The notes: generated by a model not told the origin, from the letters alone. Shown: positions 17,489 to 25,870, counted from the stretch's first letter. The stretch is 64,000 bases of DNA from JAJXWB01 sp965246795 (GCA_965246795.1 CBDFFN010000021.1:370910-434909), one strand, 5' to 3'. Numbers and translations are program-made.

Positions 17489-17746
17489 ATGACGATGAAG
17501 ACGTCATGGTTCATGCAGTCGTTTGCGCCAAACCGCGGGCAGTTGAAACCCGGAGAGCGTTTCATCACATCGAGTGCTGCTGGCGCGACAAAAGAAGGCC
17601 GAGGAATGGTCGACCCGCGAAAAAGGGGCCTCTCCGTGATCGAGGCGATAGCCGATATTAAGACCGGCGAAGCCACCGCGGCGAAGGTGCTGTCGCAGCA
17701 TGGTCAGGTGCCGGAAAACTTAGCAGACCAGATCAAGGGCAGCTGA
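17489..17746 (+). CDS. small protein, unknown function
   Basis: An 85-residue basic protein, ATG 17489 nine bases after GGAG. The C-terminal half (SVIEAIADIKTGEATAAKVL) looks helical. It begins just after the preceding small gene and was probably co-transcribed with it. No family recognised. Confidence 0.5.
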   Translation: MTMKTSWFMQSFAPNRGQLKPGERFITSSAAGATKEGRGMVDPRKRGLSVIEAIADIKTGEATAAKVLSQHGQVPENLADQIKGS

Positions 17747-17995
17747 TGAAAGTTACTACGCCGGACTTCGGCGTCGTAACGCTAAGCGAATGCATTCTTG
17801 ATGATCGCGTTGTTTTGAAGGTGTCCAATTTGCCTTTGTCGGCGAAACGCCAGAGAGCCGTCCGGCATCGGCCTTCGTTGTGATAAGCGCAGCAACCAAT
17901 GCTGATTGCGTCCGCTCTCTTCACCCAAGGAACGTAAGCCGCGAACTTCATTTTTCCGCTTAAGCTGAAACAATCGATTGCGCGGGGACTTTGCT

Positions 17996-18184
17996 ATGAT
18001 CTCTATCAATAGGTCCAACGCTATGCATCGCTTCTCGGCTCTCGATATCGTCGCTGGCTTCCAAATGGCGCTTTTTCTGATCGGACCGTTATCGGCCGGA
18101 ATGCTCGCGTCTCGCTATGCGAGCGATGAGACGAAGGCGGAGAGCCAGGCACCCATCAATCCGGCTGAAGAGCAGAGGAAGTAG
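17996..18184 (+). CDS. small single-helix membrane protein, copy 1
   Basis: A 62-residue protein. Residues 14-38 form one transmembrane helix (IVAGFQMALFLIGPLSAGML), followed by a charged C-terminal tail ending EEQRK. ATG at 17996 is chosen because it matches the start of the near-identical copy at 52350; the frame is open to 17978. The coding sequence differs from copy 2 mostly at silent positions, which indicates selection for protein in both. Role unknown; the neighbouring KGG-type gene suggests stress-linked expression (inference). Confidence 0.7.
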   Translation: MISINRSNAMHRFSALDIVAGFQMALFLIGPLSAGMLASRYASDETKAESQAPINPAEEQRK

Positions 18185-18187
18185 ACG

Positions 18188-18378
18188 ATGGCGGAAAAGC
18201 ACATGGGGCTTGGCAGCGATCCGGCAGAGGGATCACGGTAGACAGCAGACAAGAACCTCGGTCAGGAGCCAAAAAGCATTCGCTGAGCGATAAGGCGACG
18301 CCGAAGACCCCGGATAATCAAGAAGGCGACACTGGCGGGGGAAAGCACGCACCCGTGAAAGGTGAAACAGGTGCCTGA
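18188..18378 (+). pseudogene. small hydrophilic protein gene, copy 1, broken
   Basis: Homologous to the intact 63-codon gene at 52542-52733. After 16 codons (MAEKHMGLGSDPAEGS then Arg) a TAG stop replaces the CAG of the intact copy, and a one-base deletion further on shifts the frame. The start lies three bases after the stop of the membrane-protein gene, as in the other copy. Confidence 0.75.
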
Positions 18379-18466
18379 CGAGATTGAGCAGACGCGTTCC
18401 TTTTCGGCGACTACATCGCAATTCGAGGGAGAATGCTTGAGCAAGTAAACACTGGGCTTCGCTTCG

Positions 18467-18619
18467 ATGAGTGCCGAGCAGCGACGGGCCGCCGAAGCAA
18501 AAGGCGGACGCAACGTGCTGGCCGAAAAGCGTTCGTTCTCGCAGGATCGTAAGTTGGGGGCGCAGGCTGGCGGAAAAGATACGTCTTCTTCGGCTAAGCG
18601 CAAAAACGACAGTTACTAA
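18467..18619 (+). CDS. small KGG-type stress protein
   Basis: A 50-residue, very hydrophilic protein. EAKGGRNVLAEKRSFSQDRK followed by LGAQAGGKD resembles the KGG repeat of small general-stress proteins (Lys-Gly-Gly, a short acidic/basic helix, aromatic-Ser, then a second Gly-Gly-Lys). Such proteins are unstructured and made in stationary phase or stress. ATG 18467, TAA 18617. An imperfect hairpin (AGAGCG/CGCTCT) follows the stop and may terminate the transcript. Confidence 0.6.
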   Translation: MSAEQRRAAEAKGGRNVLAEKRSFSQDRKLGAQAGGKDTSSSAKRKNDSY

Positions 18620-18668
18620 GGCCAGAGCGCCCTAGCGGTGTTTTCCGCTCTGTAAAGCAAATGACACC

Positions 18669-18965
18669 ATGATTAACGAGATGACAGGTTCTTTCGCGAC
18701 CCGACGCGATTCCGAGATGGCGATCGAACCTTTGGTGCAGGAGCACGGCATCGCGCGAGACGCCATTGAGATCGAGCCAGCCGATGAAGAAAACACGGTT
18801 GGAAGCACCCCCGGCGGCTTTTATAGGCAGGAGACCATCGGTTACGACCGTTCGCCTGTGCTGCACGGTCGGATCAACGTCATTTCTCGTTTGAAGAATC
18901 CCGACTCCGCAAACGCAGTTCAAAAGTCGTTCGCGGAATTTTCAGCTAAAGCTCCGCCGACGTGA
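18669..18965 (+). CDS. small stress-associated protein, YflT-like N-terminus
   Basis: A 98-residue protein. Residues 6-36 (GSFATRRDSEMAIEPLVQEH then GIARDAIEI) match the start of a family of short heat/general-stress proteins that begin with a ferredoxin-like strand and the helix E(M/L)AIExLVQEHGI. The middle is shorter than in relatives and the C-terminus (PDSANAVQKSFAEFSAKAPP) is divergent. It lies 50 bases after the KGG-type gene; the two plus the small membrane protein look like a stress-linked cluster. Confidence 0.6.
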   Translation: MINEMTGSFATRRDSEMAIEPLVQEHGIARDAIEIEPADEENTVGSTPGGFYRQETIGYDRSPVLHGRINVISRLKNPDSANAVQKSFAEFSAKAPPT

Positions 18966-19320
18966 TCGGTAGTAGTGCCGGCGGACGAATTGATCGTTCG
19001 CACCGCCTTTACGGGCTATGCCGCCCTTGCCCCTGGCGCGATGATCTTCCTTGCGAGTCACGCGACCTTTCGCAGTTGGAGACGCTCTGGACCTGGCCTT
19101 AGCCGATCGCAGAAATCCGGCTAACCGTCATCGAAATGCGTCCGGGCGGCATTCGCGCGAGCGAGGAAGGCCGCGCAAAACTTTGGACGTCGGACGTGAC
19201 GGAACACGGCCTATCGGACTTCCCGGTACTATCGTGTCGTTGCCGACACAATCGCCGTAATGATTGCTTCGCGCCGCCTAGATTAGGAACGGTCGCCTTG
19301 CTTAATCTTCAGAAGACGGC
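18966..19320. other. no supported gene
   Basis: Two overlapping plus frames (19051-19260, 19136-19324) lack protein character. Nothing else recognised. Confidence 0.4.
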
Positions 19321-19356
19321 ATGAATGTCCGCGGGATAGACGAGTGCGAGTGCGTT

Positions 19357-19557
19357 ATGTCGGTTGCGGATGAACAAAACGTCGGCTCGCACATCGGCTG
19401 GCCTCGCGCGATGTTGGCATTACGTGCGCGGACGTTCCGGACGGCTCGCCCACGCTTAGGAGTGACTCGCGCGGCGCTCGCGGCAACCCTCGCAGCGTGC
19501 GCGCTGCTATCCCTCTTCTTCGGCATCGTGAGTTTATTGCGCTTCCTTAGCGACTAA
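19357..19557 (+). CDS. possible small membrane protein
   Basis: ATG 19357 gives a 66-residue product whose C-terminal third is strongly hydrophobic (AALAATLAACALLSLFFGIV); the N-terminal part is basic. The frame also opens at 19321. No family recognised and no clear ribosome binding site, so this is tentative. Confidence 0.3.
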   Translation: MSVADEQNVGSHIGWPRAMLALRARTFRTARPRLGVTRAALAATLAACALLSLFFGIVSLLRFLSD

Positions 19558-19604
19558 CGCTCTTTGTCGATCGTCGTCCCAAGCGCCAGCAGATCGGAAT
19601 CGTT

Positions 19605-19841
19605 ATGCCTCGTTACTTCTTCCATGTCCGCGATGGACACGACATGCTGGATAAGGAAGGTAGAGAACTACCTGATTTGCAGGCCGCGCGCGCCGCAGCA
19701 GCCGAAGTCACTGGCGGTCTGCTGATGGATCATCCAGAAACTTATGGAGCGGGCACGAAATGGCACGTTGAGCTCGCGGACGAGACCGGTTTAACCCTGT
19801 GTCGTATTGACGTTAAAATAATGGAAGGCGCCCCGGTCTGA
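19605..19841 (+). CDS. DUF6894 family protein
   Basis: A 78-residue protein starting MPRYFFHVRDGHDMLDKEGR, the hallmark of DUF6894, followed by ELPDLQAARAAAAEV and a final strand pair (WHVELADETGLTLCRIDVKI). These small proteins are abundant in Hyphomicrobiales and Sphingomonadales, often near stress genes; function unknown. ATG at 19605. A second, divergent member is encoded on the other strand at 20492-20704. Confidence 0.85.
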   Translation: MPRYFFHVRDGHDMLDKEGRELPDLQAARAAAAEVTGGLLMDHPETYGAGTKWHVELADETGLTLCRIDVKIMEGAPV

Positions 19842-20030
19842 GGTGAGCAACATCGAGGCTAGCCGGCGGTATGCGGCTACAAAGGCGCGGCAAAGTGTTT
19901 GCAACGAGCGGAAGTCAACAACGTCACGGGCACCCGCCGCGGTCCAATCGCGCGATAATTAATTCTCCTCAAGTTACGGCGCGCATGAAACATATGCTCG
20001 CCGAAGAGAAGTTGCGGCACGCAACAATCG

Positions 20031-20222
20031 TCAGCGTCGCAGCCTGTCATGGGCGCCAGCCGGCGATATCCTAGCGCCATCGCGGACGAAGATCTGCGTC
20101 CGGTATCCGTCATCTTTAATTTCGTGTTGCCACTGACCGCCATCGGGCGCGGCATCGACCAGTGTGGGCGCTATTGGAACGACGAAGCCCAGCGACAGGG
20201 GTTTGAGCATGGTACGCGGCAC
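20031..20222 (-). pseudogene. N-terminal relic of an ATP-dependent DNA ligase
   Basis: The first 45 codons read like the beginning of a LigD-type ligase domain: LGFVVPIAPTLVDAAPDGGQ and then WQHEIKDDGYRTQIFV, which contains the adenylation motif KxDG. The frame ends after 63 codons and no other ligase motif follows on this strand, so only a fragment remains. Confidence 0.6.
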
Positions 20223-20491
20223 GACAGACGCTACTTGCGACGACGATCCGCCGTGACCGCAACTTAGGTGGCAAGCGCCGAACCCGAGTCGTTTACGGAT
20301 TTCGCCAAGACGACGCGGGAGACTTTTGAGCCTAGCGATAGACGCACGATGTCTTCGTTCAGCATTTGGCGAGCGAGGAACAGCGCTTCGCAGACTTGTG
20401 GCTGACGCGGTCGCCGATAAAATTCGGGGGTCTTCGTGCGGGTGTAGCGATGAAAGATCGGCTTAGCGCAACGGCGTTAAGCCCACATAGG

Positions 20492-20704
20492 TCAAGGCAG
20501 CGGTGTAGACGGTTTGCCATTCATGTCCGTCACGATGACGGTGAACGATCGGCGATCGCCGTCCAGCGGTACTTCGTCCCGAGCAATGTCGGGCAGGAGC
20601 CGCATGGCCGTCTTGCGCACAGCCTCCCCGTTCGGAAGCTCTAACCCTTCCTCATCGCGTTGTTGTTCGTCGCCGTCCTGGATGTCGGAGAAGAAACGGG
20701 GCAT
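20492..20704 (-). CDS. DUF6894 family protein, divergent
   Basis: A 70-residue protein beginning MPRFFSDIQDGDEQQRDEEG, followed by LELPNGEAVRKTAMRLLPDI, the DUF6894 layout, and a last strand with SFTVIVTDMNG. ATG at 20704. It is more acidic than the copy at 19605. Between the two lie the ligase relic and unassigned DNA. Confidence 0.75.
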   Translation of the reverse strand: MPRFFSDIQDGDEQQRDEEGLELPNGEAVRKTAMRLLPDIARDEVPLDGDRRSFTVIVTDMNGKPSTPLP

Positions 20705-20718
20705 TCGCGTACCCTAAT

Positions 20719-21000
20719 ATGGCGAAGGCCCGCTATTCAATAACTCAGGTCAGCCGTCAGCGCTTTGCGAGCGCCTTCGCGACGTCGGTCTCGATGACGC
20801 CGACGTTAACTGCGGCTTCGAGTTGCTTGAGAGTGACGCCCATTTCTCGGCGAACGCTCCAGAGATTGCGCGAAGAGGCTCACGTCGATTTCAGGGGCGG
20901 GAAAATCACGATCCGCGATGTACAACGCCTTCGCGCACAATGCGATTTCATGGTGGAAAGACTGATGTACCGCGAGCAACTTCGACTGAAACCCCGCTAA
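20719..21000 (+). pseudogene. C-terminal relic of a Crp/Fnr-type regulator
   Basis: From about 20845 the frame reads TPISRRTLQRLREEAHVDFR then GGKITIRDVQRLRAQCDF, which fits the recognition helix and wing of Crp/Fnr regulators (usual form TPVHVNRTLQRLREEG.I.F.GG.ITI.D...L). The upstream part of the frame lacks the cyclic-nucleotide-binding fold, and the turn of the helix-turn-helix has lost residues. It is a remnant. Confidence 0.6.
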
Positions 21001-21199
21001 CGTCCTGACAAGCATTCTGCGAGCCAGGCTTTCTTTAGCCGAAAACAACCCCGAGGTCCAAGCCCCAGCAAGGCGCATCCGAGCATGATGGCGCACCAAT
21101 CATCCAGTGAGCGTAATTGATGCCCCATAACTTATGCAAATGTCAGGACTGCGGTTATCGCTCTTATTCTTTCCCGGCAATGTTTTGTTGAGGATCGTA

Positions 21200-21409
21200 A
21201 TGCCGCGGGAAAAAACGACAAAATATACGTTTCGCTACTACGTTGGCGACATAATGGTTTCCATGAACAATGTCGATGCGAAGGACGACAACGAAGCCGT
21301 TGAGCTTGCGATCGCCGCTCGGTTTGGTTTCGATGTCGAGATATGGGACGACGGCCGCTTCATCCACGGCACAGATGGACACGGGAAACGATTTCAACCC
21401 AGGTCGTGA
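21200..21409 (+). CDS. small protein, unknown function
   Basis: ATG 21200 (after GAGGATC) gives a 69-residue protein, TTKYTFRYYVGDIMVSMNNV followed by an acidic helix DDNEAVELAIAARFGFD and VEIWDDGRFIHGTDG. Strand-helix-strand with a closing WDDGR turn suggests one compact domain. No family recognised. An open extension to 21134 is hydrophobic but probably non-coding. Confidence 0.5.
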   Translation: MPREKTTKYTFRYYVGDIMVSMNNVDAKDDNEAVELAIAARFGFDVEIWDDGRFIHGTDGHGKRFQPRS

Positions 21410-21480
21410 ACAATTGGGATTGGGACACAATCTGTATAATTTACATCATCACCGCCAGCGCGGCCTTGTGGGTAGGTCGC

Positions 21481-21696
21481 TTATGGCCCCAAACTCAGGC
21501 GGTCGGCGATACCAGGTTGCGTCTTCAATCGCCTGACGCATCCGTCAGCCAGCGGCGCGTTCTCAAGAAGTATGCCTGCCTGATCGCTGGTATTGAGCCG
21601 CGCGAACGCGCTCATTGCCTCGTTTATGTCGGGTGCATAGACACCAAAATATCGACCATCCCGTTCCGGTCCGTATCTAACGACGAAAATCTGCAT
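21481..21696 (-). CDS. small protein, unknown function
   Basis: A 71-residue protein with ATG 21696: MQIFVVRYGPERDGRYFGVY, then INEAMSAFARLNTSDQAGIL and a polar tail. Strand-helix-strand composition and normal codon use make it likely real. Family unknown. Confidence 0.5.
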   Translation of the reverse strand: MQIFVVRYGPERDGRYFGVYAPDINEAMSAFARLNTSDQAGILLENAPLADGCVRRLKTQPGIADRLSLGP

Positions 21697-21955
21697 GAGC
21701 TTATCGCCCTGTCAGGAGTCCTGAGGCTGGGGATCGCGATGGCGTCAAATGGATCAGCGGCATAGCGACGGCGGACTGAATGAACAGAAAGCGGTTACGC
21801 GACATACGGCGCAACTCGGACTTTGGGGCCTAATCCGAATAGCGACGTATCGCTCTAGATGCCAATGCACCCGCGAAAATGACAAGCGTAATCGACACGG
21901 CTTTAACGATGACCCTAGCATCAGGCAAATGGGTCAGGTTGGCGAGGGCCATACC

Positions 21956-22153
21956 CTAGTGCCGGTAGACGCCGCAGACCCGCACAAAGTTCTCCGCCGT
22001 GTTACTCGGCAAAATACGAGCGACCATCTTGGCTGCCTCCTCGCCCTTGTTCGGGCCGACGAGCTCGCGCAGCGAAGGGTCAATTGGAAAGACAGGCGGG
22101 AACGCGTCCTGAAGACACGCGGCGATTGTTTTTCGCTTTGTAGTCAATATCAT
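21956..22153 (-). CDS. small protein, unknown function
   Basis: ATG at 22153 gives a 65-residue product (MILTTKRKTIAACLQDAFPP...); an in-frame start at 22186 exists but adds an unlikely Cys-rich leader. The middle has FPIDPSLRELVGPNKGEEAA and a final helix KMVARILPSNTAENFVRV. No family recognised. Confidence 0.45.
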   Translation of the reverse strand: MILTTKRKTIAACLQDAFPPVFPIDPSLRELVGPNKGEEAAKMVARILPSNTAENFVRVCGVYRH

Positions 22154-22186
22154 TGCCGCCCCTTTGATTAAGGTGCAACCGGTCAA

Positions 22187-22796
22187 GCCGGCTTAGGTTC
22201 AAGTGTGAAAGTGATTCTTTTGACTCTGGATCGACGTTTTGCTTTCGTTCATGGAAATTTCTGACGTGCGTAACCGATGGACGGCGACACCCTTGCAGCA
22301 TTCCTTACGTCGTCGTGCGGTCGGCGGCCGGCAGTTCAAGCGGACCGGAGCCTATTGGCTCGCGCGCCTCGCGGCGAAATACGGCGTTCAAATGACGATG
22401 CCAATCGCTGGACCGGCTTGCGGCAGACTGCTTCTATCGGCACGACCGGAAGGCGCAAAGTCGGCGCGTAAAGCTTCGGTGTGGGCCGATTTATCGGAAA
22501 GCCTACGACGGAATCCAGCGGGTTAATGCGGGGCGTTCGTAAGGGCCTTGGCGAAGCCCTATCCGTACCGATGGAATCGCGTGCCGCCGAAGCCGGAATG
22601 GTGCGAGTAAGGACGCTGTCAACGGATGGGACTGATCCATTGGCTGCCTCAGGCGCGGCCTCGACCAGCGTAGTAGCCATCGGCCCGATGAAACTTGACA
22701 GAGACCTGGGACCACGACGCATAACAAACTCAAAGGCGGCGGCTCCGCCCGAGGTCTATACAGCTGGCGACTCAGCGGATCGCACAGGGGCTCGCG
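22187..22796. other. no supported gene; possible second ligase-like relic
   Basis: Minus-strand codons from 22722 (FIGPMATTLVEAAPEAANGS) resemble the first residues of the ligase relic at 20222 (FVVPIAPTLVDAAPDGGQ) but lose the pattern immediately. Nothing else in the stretch is convincing. Confidence 0.3.
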
Positions 22797-23225
22797 ATGA
22801 AAGCGAGTAAGACCTTCTCTCGTTTCGCAGATGGCGTATCGCGACTTGCCGGGAAACCAATCACGTTCCTGATCGGCGTGATCGTGGTCGTGCTTTGGGC
22901 GGCATCGGGACCGTCCTTTCTGTATTCTGAGAAATGGCAGCTCGTCATCAACACGGGCACGACCATCGTCACGTTCCTCATGGTTTTTGTCATCCAGAAC
23001 TCGCAGAACCGGGACGGCGCGGCGATCCAAGCAAAGCTCGACGAGTTGATCCGATCGAGCGCAGCTCAGAACGACTTCATCGGTATTGAGGCGCTCAGTG
23101 AAGAGGAGGTCTCTGCTCTACGCGACACGCCCCTCGCACGGAAACTTGCAAAGGCCCGGGATGCCGCGGACGTGGCAGAGGAAAGGGCAGATGCAGCAGC
23201 AAAGGCCGCAGGCCGGAAGGCGTAG
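22797..23225 (+). CDS. low-affinity iron permease family protein
   Basis: A 142-residue membrane protein with two helices, PITFLIGVIVVVLWAASGPS (about 21-40) and LVINTGTTIVTFLMVFVIQN (about 49-68), followed by SQNRDGAAIQAKLDELIRS, the conserved block of the low-affinity iron permease (Fet4-like) domain, and an Ala/Lys-rich helical tail. In bacteria the substrate of these half-size proteins is unproven. ATG 22797; weak ribosome binding site. It stands alone between relic-rich stretches. Confidence 0.85.
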   Translation: MKASKTFSRFADGVSRLAGKPITFLIGVIVVVLWAASGPSFLYSEKWQLVINTGTTIVTFLMVFVIQNSQNRDGAAIQAKLDELIRSSAAQNDFIGIEALSEEEVSALRDTPLARKLAKARDAADVAEERADAAAKAAGRKA

Positions 23226-23349
23226 GCGACCGTACTGAGGCCTCCGTGTATGCGTGGCCGAGCCGGCTCCCGTCTCGGCTTAAGGTGATCGCTATACCGC
23301 CTCGCGAACGGGCTCGGTTCTCTCGCGTCCATTTCGATCGAGTGCTGTC

Positions 23350-23607
23350 GTGCTAGAGAATGGCAAGCCGCTGGACTGGATTGTGGCCGACAAAGCGATG
23401 GTTGAGGAGCGTGATGGCTCTTTTTGTCACTTCGGAGCGTTCGTACGGTTCACTAGTTCTGACGGCACCGATCCGCGGACGAACGGTCGCGTCTACGAGG
23501 TTGCCATTCCGAAGGCGTTTAACGGTCTCGAACGAAGCGTACCGCTTCCCGAAAATGGGCAGTTAACAATAGGTATCGGTGATATCTCAACACGTGCCAT
23601 TCATTGA
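23350..23607 (+). CDS. possible small protein or C-terminal fragment
   Basis: An 85-codon frame from GTG 23350. The middle (ERDGSFCHFGAFVRFTSSDG then RVYEVAIPKAF) has protein-like strands, but the frame starts abruptly, as if it were the end of a longer gene. About 35 codons in another frame at roughly 23665-23773 (GDYESYVRNAVSNAPLTRLR) also look like a gene end and overlap the next gene by ATGA. Both may be relics. Confidence 0.35.
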   Translation: MLENGKPLDWIVADKAMVEERDGSFCHFGAFVRFTSSDGTDPRTNGRVYEVAIPKAFNGLERSVPLPENGQLTIGIGDISTRAIH

Positions 23608-23769
23608 TGAAGTGTTGGACAGCTAGTTTGAAACCAGCGACTGCGAGGCAGGGTAACTCGTTGGTCATCACCGTGAAGAAAAATTGAATGCGAAGCTTGC
23701 TGGCGACTATGAGAGCTATGTCCGCAACGCCGTCTCGAATGCACCGCTGACCCGGCTCCGGCTGCCGAG

Positions 23770-24054
23770 ATGAGTGGCGACGACGAGGAAAGCCCCGGTC
23801 CTGAGACGATCATGGAAGACGCGATCCGCGCCGGCCTCACGCATCTCCATATCCGCTGTCATCACTGTCCGCAGACTACGAGCATCCCGTTCAACCTCGT
23901 GCCCGACATGCTGTGGGCGCTGAAGAGGCCGATCGGGCAATACGCCGGCCGCCTGCGGTGCACGCGCTGCAAGCACTATCCGCCGCGCGAGAATATCAGC
24001 GCGTGGAGGCGGTGCCTAACGGCGTCGTGTCGGGCGAAGCGAAAAGCCGCCTGA
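23770..24054 (+). CDS. small zinc-ribbon-like protein
   Basis: A 94-residue protein with ATG 23770 overlapping a TGA of an upstream frame. Two Cys pairs, CHHC (about 30-33) and CTRC (about 64-67), are spaced as in a zinc ribbon; between them lies a helix (FNLVPDMLWALKRPIGQYAG). After the second pair is HYPPRENISAW and a basic tail. Likely a DNA- or protein-binding accessory factor (inference); no family recognised. Confidence 0.6.
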   Translation: MSGDDEESPGPETIMEDAIRAGLTHLHIRCHHCPQTTSIPFNLVPDMLWALKRPIGQYAGRLRCTRCKHYPPRENISAWRRCLTASCRAKRKAA

Positions 24055-24067
24055 AATTACGATTGTC

Positions 24068-24505
24068 TCACTTTTCAGTCGGGTCCGGTCCGAAGTCATC
24101 TGCGCCCGTATCGCGTCGCAAACGTCGCCTCGAGAATAAGACGGGGTCTGCGCCCTGCCGCACCGCATAGCTCCGCTCCAAGGTGGCGATCTCCAGGTCG
24201 ATCTTATCGCGTTCACGGTGTAACGCCGCAATCTCATCTGCAATGTTGGCGAGAGACATTGATCGCGTGTCTGCAAAAACCTTTTTCGCCTTCCGCTTTC
24301 TCTTAGAGCCAGGTCGGCTACGCCTCTGGTCTCGTGCGAGCTTTGCTGCCACTTCCCGCTGCTCGGCATCATAAAGGCGACTGCGACCGATCCGGCGAGG
24401 TTGGAGCGTCCCCTTCTGCTCGTGAAAACGAAGAAAACGCAGTGTGACGCCAAACTCTTTGGCGATCTCGCCGATAGACCAGTATTGTTGGGGCTCGTCG
24501 TTCAC
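24068..24505 (-). CDS. MerR-family transcriptional regulator
   Basis: GTG 24505, seven bases after GGAG, starts a 145-residue protein. Residues 7-45 are a winged MerR helix-turn-helix (YWSIGEIAKEFGVTLRFLRF then HEQKGTLQPRR and SRLYDAEQ). A basic linker and a coiled-coil-like helix (about 95-120) follow; no metal-binding Cys array is present, so the ligand is unknown. It is divergent from the deoxyribosyltransferase-like gene with only 15 bases between starts, so shared control is likely. Confidence 0.8.
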   Translation of the reverse strand: MNDEPQQYWSIGEIAKEFGVTLRFLRFHEQKGTLQPRRIGRSRLYDAEQREVAAKLARDQRRSRPGSKRKRKAKKVFADTRSMSLANIADEIAALHRERDKIDLEIATLERSYAVRQGADPVLFSRRRLRRDTGADDFGPDPTEK

Positions 24506-24520
24506 CCTTAGGCTCCGAGC

Positions 24521-25537
24521 ATGAAGCGGCGATCCGCGAATATTTTGCAGCCGGAAGTCGGCACCTGCCCACGCATCTATCTCGCTGGCCCTACAGTGTT
24601 CATGCACGACGCCGCCGAACGCGGAAATTTGCTGAAGGCTATCTGCGAAGAGCATGGCTGTCGCGGGCTCTTTCCGGGCGACGTGACCCCGGTCGGACGC
24701 GGGGCCAGAGGCGTCTTCAATATCTGCATGACCGCGCTCTCGAATGCGCAGGCGGTCGTCGCCGACCTATTACCGTTTCGCGGCCCCCATGTCGATGATG
24801 GGACCGCGTTCGAGATTGGCGTCGCCAAGGCGCGCGGTCTGCCGATCTTCGGGTACGCATCCGATCTCCGGCCGCTCACCGAACGCATCGAGCGGCATCC
24901 ACGTGCGGCGGCATTGGTCGACGACAACGGTATCGCAATCGAGAACTTCGGCGAGCCCTTCAACGCTATGATCGCGGCCGCTCTGACCGTTCCCGCGTTC
25001 GCCACATCGGAAGAAGCCATCGCCGCGGCCTCGCTCTTTCTGCGCGCCTCTCGAGTCCGCACAGACGCCGAAATCCGGACCGCGATGGTGCAGCTTCGGC
25101 ACGAGACGTTCGGTACAACCCCGCCGCCGGCCGATCTGACACGCAAAGCGATCTGGGCGGCGCTTGGCCGCGTCCGCTACGCCGACATGAGCGTGGATGC
25201 GCTCGCCGATCATCTCGCAAACGAGTTGGGCGACCGTGGCGTTACCTCCGACGAGAACAGCTTTGCCGGCGGGCTTCGGGCAGCGATCGCAGGCATGGAA
25301 AGCGTGCGCCTGCCGTTCTGGGCGACGATCATGAAGCCGGCGTGGTTCCGCGACTTCGACGACGTACAGTCTGGATTGCAGCGCTCGGCGAACATGCTGC
25401 GTGAGGGGGATGCGTCGCGGGCGCAAGCGCCAATGCCGCCTCGCCGCAGCACGATGGCCATGTGGCTGACCGGTGCCATCGTGCTCGCCTGCGCGTTGCT
25501 GGCGACATGGACGTCGGGGCTACTCAGCCGCCTTTAG
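24521..25537 (+). CDS. membrane-anchored nucleoside 2-deoxyribosyltransferase-like protein
   Basis: A 338-residue protein. Residues 17-150 match the nucleoside 2-deoxyribosyltransferase fold: PRIYLAGPTVFMHDA at the start, AQAVVADLLPFRGPHVDDGT with the acidic catalytic region, and AFEIGVAKARGLPIFGY. Residues 165-310 form a helical region of unknown type, and residues 314-336 a single transmembrane helix (TGAIVLACALLATWTSGLLS), which is unusual for this enzyme. Divergent from a MerR gene. The classical role is base exchange in nucleoside salvage; with the added region and anchor it could instead act on a nucleotide signal (inference). A decayed partial copy lies 55 bases downstream. Confidence 0.8.
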   Translation: MKRRSANILQPEVGTCPRIYLAGPTVFMHDAAERGNLLKAICEEHGCRGLFPGDVTPVGRGARGVFNICMTALSNAQAVVADLLPFRGPHVDDGTAFEIGVAKARGLPIFGYASDLRPLTERIERHPRAAALVDDNGIAIENFGEPFNAMIAAALTVPAFATSEEAIAAASLFLRASRVRTDAEIRTAMVQLRHETFGTTPPPADLTRKAIWAALGRVRYADMSVDALADHLANELGDRGVTSDENSFAGGLRAAIAGMESVRLPFWATIMKPAWFRDFDDVQSGLQRSANMLREGDASRAQAPMPPRRSTMAMWLTGAIVLACALLATWTSGLLSRL

Positions 25538-25590
25538 ACTCACGCCGCACATGTGTCGACATCATCTCACCAGGTCTCGGCTGCGCGGGC

Positions 25591-25691
25591 GTCTGACCGC
25601 GCTCTCTGATGCGCAAGCCGTCGTTACCGGACTATCGCCGTGTCGCGGCCCGCATGCCGATGAGCAAATTGCTTTTGGGATTGGCGTTTAA
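25591..25691 (+). pseudogene. decayed partial duplicate of the deoxyribosyltransferase gene
   Basis: About 33 codons (TALSDAQAVVTGLSPCRGPH then IAFGIGV) repeat residues 74-106 of the upstream gene with many substitutions and loss of flanking codons. Short upstream similarity at 25568-25590 shows a deletion of roughly 14 bases relative to the parent. Confidence 0.65.
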
Positions 25692-25838
25692 AGGCGAAGG
25701 CCCGCGCGCTGTACCGGTCATCAAAGATGCTCTGTCCGAAAGATCGTTGCTTCAGATCTTAAGCGACGCGATGTGTGCCGCAGCATTGGAATGCGGGAGT
25801 TGCGCGGCTGAATTGCCATCGCGTAGCCGGTTGTAACG

Positions 25839-25870
25839 AAAAACCCCGGGGCTTTCGCTCCGGGGTTTTT
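25839..25870 (+). terminator. strong rho-independent terminator
   Basis: AAAAACCCCGG, loop of about ten bases, CCGGGGTTTTT followed by CTTTTC. The stem is perfect and works on either strand. It ends the deoxyribosyltransferase transcript. Confidence 0.85.

Larger units (their letters stand above)
17940..18430 (+). repeat. duplicated segment, copy 1
   Basis: About 480 bases highly similar to 52309-52785 in the same orientation, covering the end of the leader (TTCCGCTTAAGCTGAAACAA), two small genes and the bases after them up to CGACTACA. In this copy the second gene is broken. Confidence 0.85.

Noticed and set aside
22336..22722. Minus-strand 128-codon frame with a ligase-like beginning
   Set aside because: Only about 20 residues resemble the ligase relic at 20222 and the adenylation motif is missing; too weak to list as a gene or pseudogene.
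24577..25426. Minus-strand frames of 189 and 218 codons
   Set aside because: They lie opposite the deoxyribosyltransferase-like gene, whose domain match on the plus strand is clear.
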